Source: Chitinophagaceae bacterium
GTDB lineage: Bacteria; Bacteroidota; Bacteroidia; Chitinophagales; Chitinophagaceae
Assembly: GCA_023957755.1 (NCBI GenBank)
Contig: JAMLGT010000006.1
Location: 1 to 64,000, forward strand
Direction of reading: 5' to 3'
Length of the DNA: 64,000 bases
Position numbers and translations under genes: made by a program. This document shows, one piece after another, positions 62,303 to 64,000 of this stretch. The notes under the pieces were generated by a model that worked only from the letters and a program-made list of their open reading frames with translations, was not told the origin of the DNA and searched no databases. The stretch's first letter is position 1. Each line of letters opens with the position of its first letter.

Positions 62303-63451
62303 TTAATAATCGCGCCTCCTAATCTTTATCCTCAGCGTGTTTGGAATATCTTGTTCGCTTATAAGAATAAGATACCCCCCTCCACCCGAACCAGAGAGCT
62401 TATATCCAGCGCACTGGTTTTTATATTGGTCAATTAGCGCGATAATTTCATTATCTACCATCTTTGGAAACATTTTTACCTGCGCATTAAAGGAGTCTGT
62501 GAAATATTTTCCAAAAGCCTTGAGGTCTTTACTTCTGATGGCCTCCCAACAATTGTCAGCAGCATCAGCAAGTGCTCTGGCGTTTTCTTCATTAATATCC
62601 GTATCTGCAAGTACGTTATAGTTGCCTACCCTCGGCCCCAGCGTTAGGAGGTAAATCTTATCCTCCAGCCACTGCAATACATCTTCATCCAATATGCTAT
62701 CTATTGATGCGGGCCAATAATCACCGCTTTTAAAATTGAGCTTGTTAAGCCCTGGAAAAATGATCCCGATTGAATCCTGGGAGCCGGACACCACCTCTGT
62801 ACCAGGTGGATTTTCATAACTGAACAGCACTTTGGCCAATTGCTCCGGATTTCCTCCCGGAATGGCGGTTTTCCAAAGCTCTATTGCCCTGTTGCGCGAA
62901 CTGCTTGCCATGCCACTCCGATTATTAAACTCCACGGTGGGTTCAATTGAAATGGTAAGTACAGGCCCCGGATAGTATTTGGACACATAAGGCTGATCCA
63001 GCCATCCACCGGCAATATCAATCCGAAAAGGGATGATACTGTTAGTCCGAAGTTGAGTTGTGGACCTCACAGGTAAATTCTCATGTGGCACTCTTCGCAG
63101 AACAATATACTCAATCCCTTTGCTCCTGCATAAATTCTCTTTGGCAAGCGTATGTCCATCCTCATTTACCACAAAGATTTCAGGTCGGATTTCTTCTAAT
63201 TCAGCCACAAAATCCAGCAATCCGCTCCCTCTGCTTATCCTGCATTCATGCACACACTTCAGTGCATCAATCATGTACTTTCTTTCCTGCTGATTAGTGA
63301 CGGGATACCTGCCTTTCAGATCACCCACCGTTTTGTCGGATCCTATACAAACATACAGGTCGCCATAAGAAGCTGCTTCAGTAAGAAAGGCAATATGGCC
63401 ACTGTGCAAAAGATCAAAACAACCGCTTACAAAAACTTTTTTTGCTGACAT
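62303..63451 (-). CDS. Nucleotidyltransferase fused to a GHMP-kinase-like domain
   Basis: This 382-residue protein begins with MSAKKVFVSGCFDLLHSGHIAFL, the HxGH cytidylyltransferase core (about 1-140). The frame from 63463 adds GTG-initiated residues and is not preferred. The rest (about 145-382) resembles a GHMP kinase: IPFRIDIAGGWLDQPYVSKYYPG, a SSS-containing ATP loop (GMASSSRNRAIELW), EVVSGSQDSIGI and the C-terminal YKLSGSGGGGYLILI. The order nucleotidyltransferase-GHMP differs from HldE (PfkB kinase first). It could make an activated heptose or other sugar, but the substrate is unassigned and the kinase ATP loop is divergent. Confidence 0.72.
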   Translation of the reverse strand: MSAKKVFVSGCFDLLHSGHIAFLTEAASYGDLYVCIGSDKTVGDLKGRYPVTNQQERKYMIDALKCVHECRISRGSGLLDFVAELEEIRPEIFVVNEDGHTLAKENLCRSKGIEYIVLRRVPHENLPVRSTTQLRTNSIIPFRIDIAGGWLDQPYVSKYYPGPVLTISIEPTVEFNNRSGMASSSRNRAIELWKTAIPGGNPEQLAKVLFSYENPPGTEVVSGSQDSIGIIFPGLNKLNFKSGDYWPASIDSILDEDVLQWLEDKIYLLTLGPRVGNYNVLADTDINEENARALADAADNCWEAIRSKDLKAFGKYFTDSFNAQVKMFPKMVDNEIIALIDQYKNQCAGYKLSGSGGGGYLILISEQDIPNTLRIKIRRRDY

Positions 63452-63561
63452 AAGTGAATGCACAAAATACGAACGAAAAGGGAAATATAGAATACCGTCC
63501 CGATAGCGTTCCTTCCTGTTGAGGTAAATATTACAAATGAAAAGAGAGGGAAACTACGACT

Positions 63562-63591
63562 ATAAAAAAGCCGGAACTCTCACTCCGGCTA
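63562..63591 (-). terminator. Intrinsic terminator after threonine dehydratase
   Basis: On the minus strand AGCCGGA (63590-63584) pairs with TCCGGCT (63575-63569), then a T-run. It lies 26 bp past the stop of the threonine dehydratase gene. Confidence 0.85.
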
Positions 63592-63616
63592 CACACATTA
63601 ACCTTTAATCTCTACA

Positions 63617-64000
63617 CTAAACAAGAAACTTAAACTCCTTCTCTATACCATTCAACTCTTTGAAGTCCACTTTGTAGGTTTTCATCCGCTCTAACAGTGG
63701 TCCATAATCGGAGTTTTGCTTCAATTCTATCCCCACCAGTGCCGGGCCGGATTCGCGGTTTATCTTCTTTACATATTCAAACAGCGTGATATCATCATCT
63801 TCTGAGAGTACATTATTCACAAACTCCCTTAATGCTCCGGACCGCTGAGCAAAATTGATCAGGAAATAATGCTTCAGACCCTCATATACCAAAGCCCGTT
63901 CCTGCATCTCCGCAGTACGGCTGATATCATTATTACCGCCACTCACAATGCACACCACATTCTTACCTCTGATTTCCGTGGCGCAATCGTCGAGGGCAGC
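63617..64000 (-). CDS. ilvA: Threonine dehydratase, C-terminal part, 5' end cut by window
   Basis: The frame runs from the window edge to a stop at 63617-63619, about 127 codons, and continues beyond the window. It shows the catalytic-domain end GKNVVCIVSGGNNDISR, then the ACT-like regulatory region ALVYEGLKHYFLINFAQRSGALREFV and DDITLFEYVKKINRESGPALVGIEL, as in the IlvA threonine ammonia-lyase of Bacteroidota. The enzyme deaminates threonine to 2-oxobutanoate for isoleucine synthesis. Confidence 0.92.
   Translation of the reverse strand, partial: AALDDCATEIRGKNVVCIVSGGNNDISRTAEMQERALVYEGLKHYFLINFAQRSGALREFVNNVLSEDDDITLFEYVKKINRESGPALVGIELKQNSDYGPLLERMKTYKVDFKELNGIEKEFKFLV

Noticed and set aside
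1-64000. CRISPR arrays, rRNA genes and insertion sequences
   Set aside because: No regularly spaced short repeats, no rRNA sequence and no transposase gene were seen. The only tRNA found is tRNA-Leu, though a weak tRNA on the minus strand could be missed by eye.

Overview
The window comes from a member of the Bacteroidota, most likely a Chitinophagaceae-like soil or freshwater bacterium. The evidence is a type IX secretion C-terminal sorting domain, a TonB-dependent receptor with a carboxypeptidase-like N-terminal domain, many short lipoproteins with a Cys lipobox, a two-component kinase with periplasmic propeller repeats, family 9 and 18 glycoside hydrolases, and promoters resembling the Bacteroidota -7 box TAnnTTTG. 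Base composition is moderately AT-rich, with little Shine-Dalgarno signal. Taxonomy is inferred from these features only.

Layout. 1-10.4 kb: two large secreted esterase-like proteins on the minus strand, one cut by the window edge (PKD-type tandem repeats) and one of 2117 residues (FN3, PA14, Ig-like and three copies of an unnamed domain, then a T9SS tail). A membrane acyltransferase lies between them. 10.7-13.2 kb: a GT2 and GT39-type glycosyltransferase pair. 13.2-26 kb: mostly housekeeping genes (sucC, class I aldolase, accD, smpB, an FAH-family hydrolase, pth, a DUF1835-type protein, parE, an SDR, an amidohydrolase, ychF, a DUF937 protein). 26-30.2 kb: a TonB-dependent receptor with a fasciclin-domain lipoprotein. 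30.3-40 kb: purC, a diheme cytochrome, phoH, two small lipoproteins, fluC, a cation efflux protein, an FtsX/MacB-type permease, tsaD, trmN6 and a saccharopine-dehydrogenase-like enzyme.

40.3-48.6 kb: the most interesting region. An 8,265-bp element is integrated in the 3' end of a tRNA-Leu(CAA) gene and bounded by a perfect 14-bp direct repeat. It carries a tyrosine integrase, an HTH/excisionase-like protein, a RepA-like ATPase, an iteron-like repeat cluster, a VirE-N/PriCT-type primase-like protein, a small protein with a terminase-small-subunit-like N-terminus, and an HK97-fold major capsid protein. I see no terminase large subunit, portal, protease or tail gene. I read it as a capsid-encoding phage satellite or a minimal phage-derived replicon that would need a helper.

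48.6-64 kb: a GH18 enzyme and a divergent GH9 enzyme (polysaccharide breakdown), a lipoprotein, a 45-residue membrane protein, a POT-family peptide transporter, a class-C beta-lactamase-like hydrolase, a beta-propeller lipoprotein, a propeller sensor kinase with its LuxR-type regulator, an L-rhamnose mutarotase-like protein, a nucleotidyltransferase/GHMP-kinase-like fusion, and the C-terminus of threonine dehydratase at the right edge. Several transcription units end in clear hairpins, which are listed.
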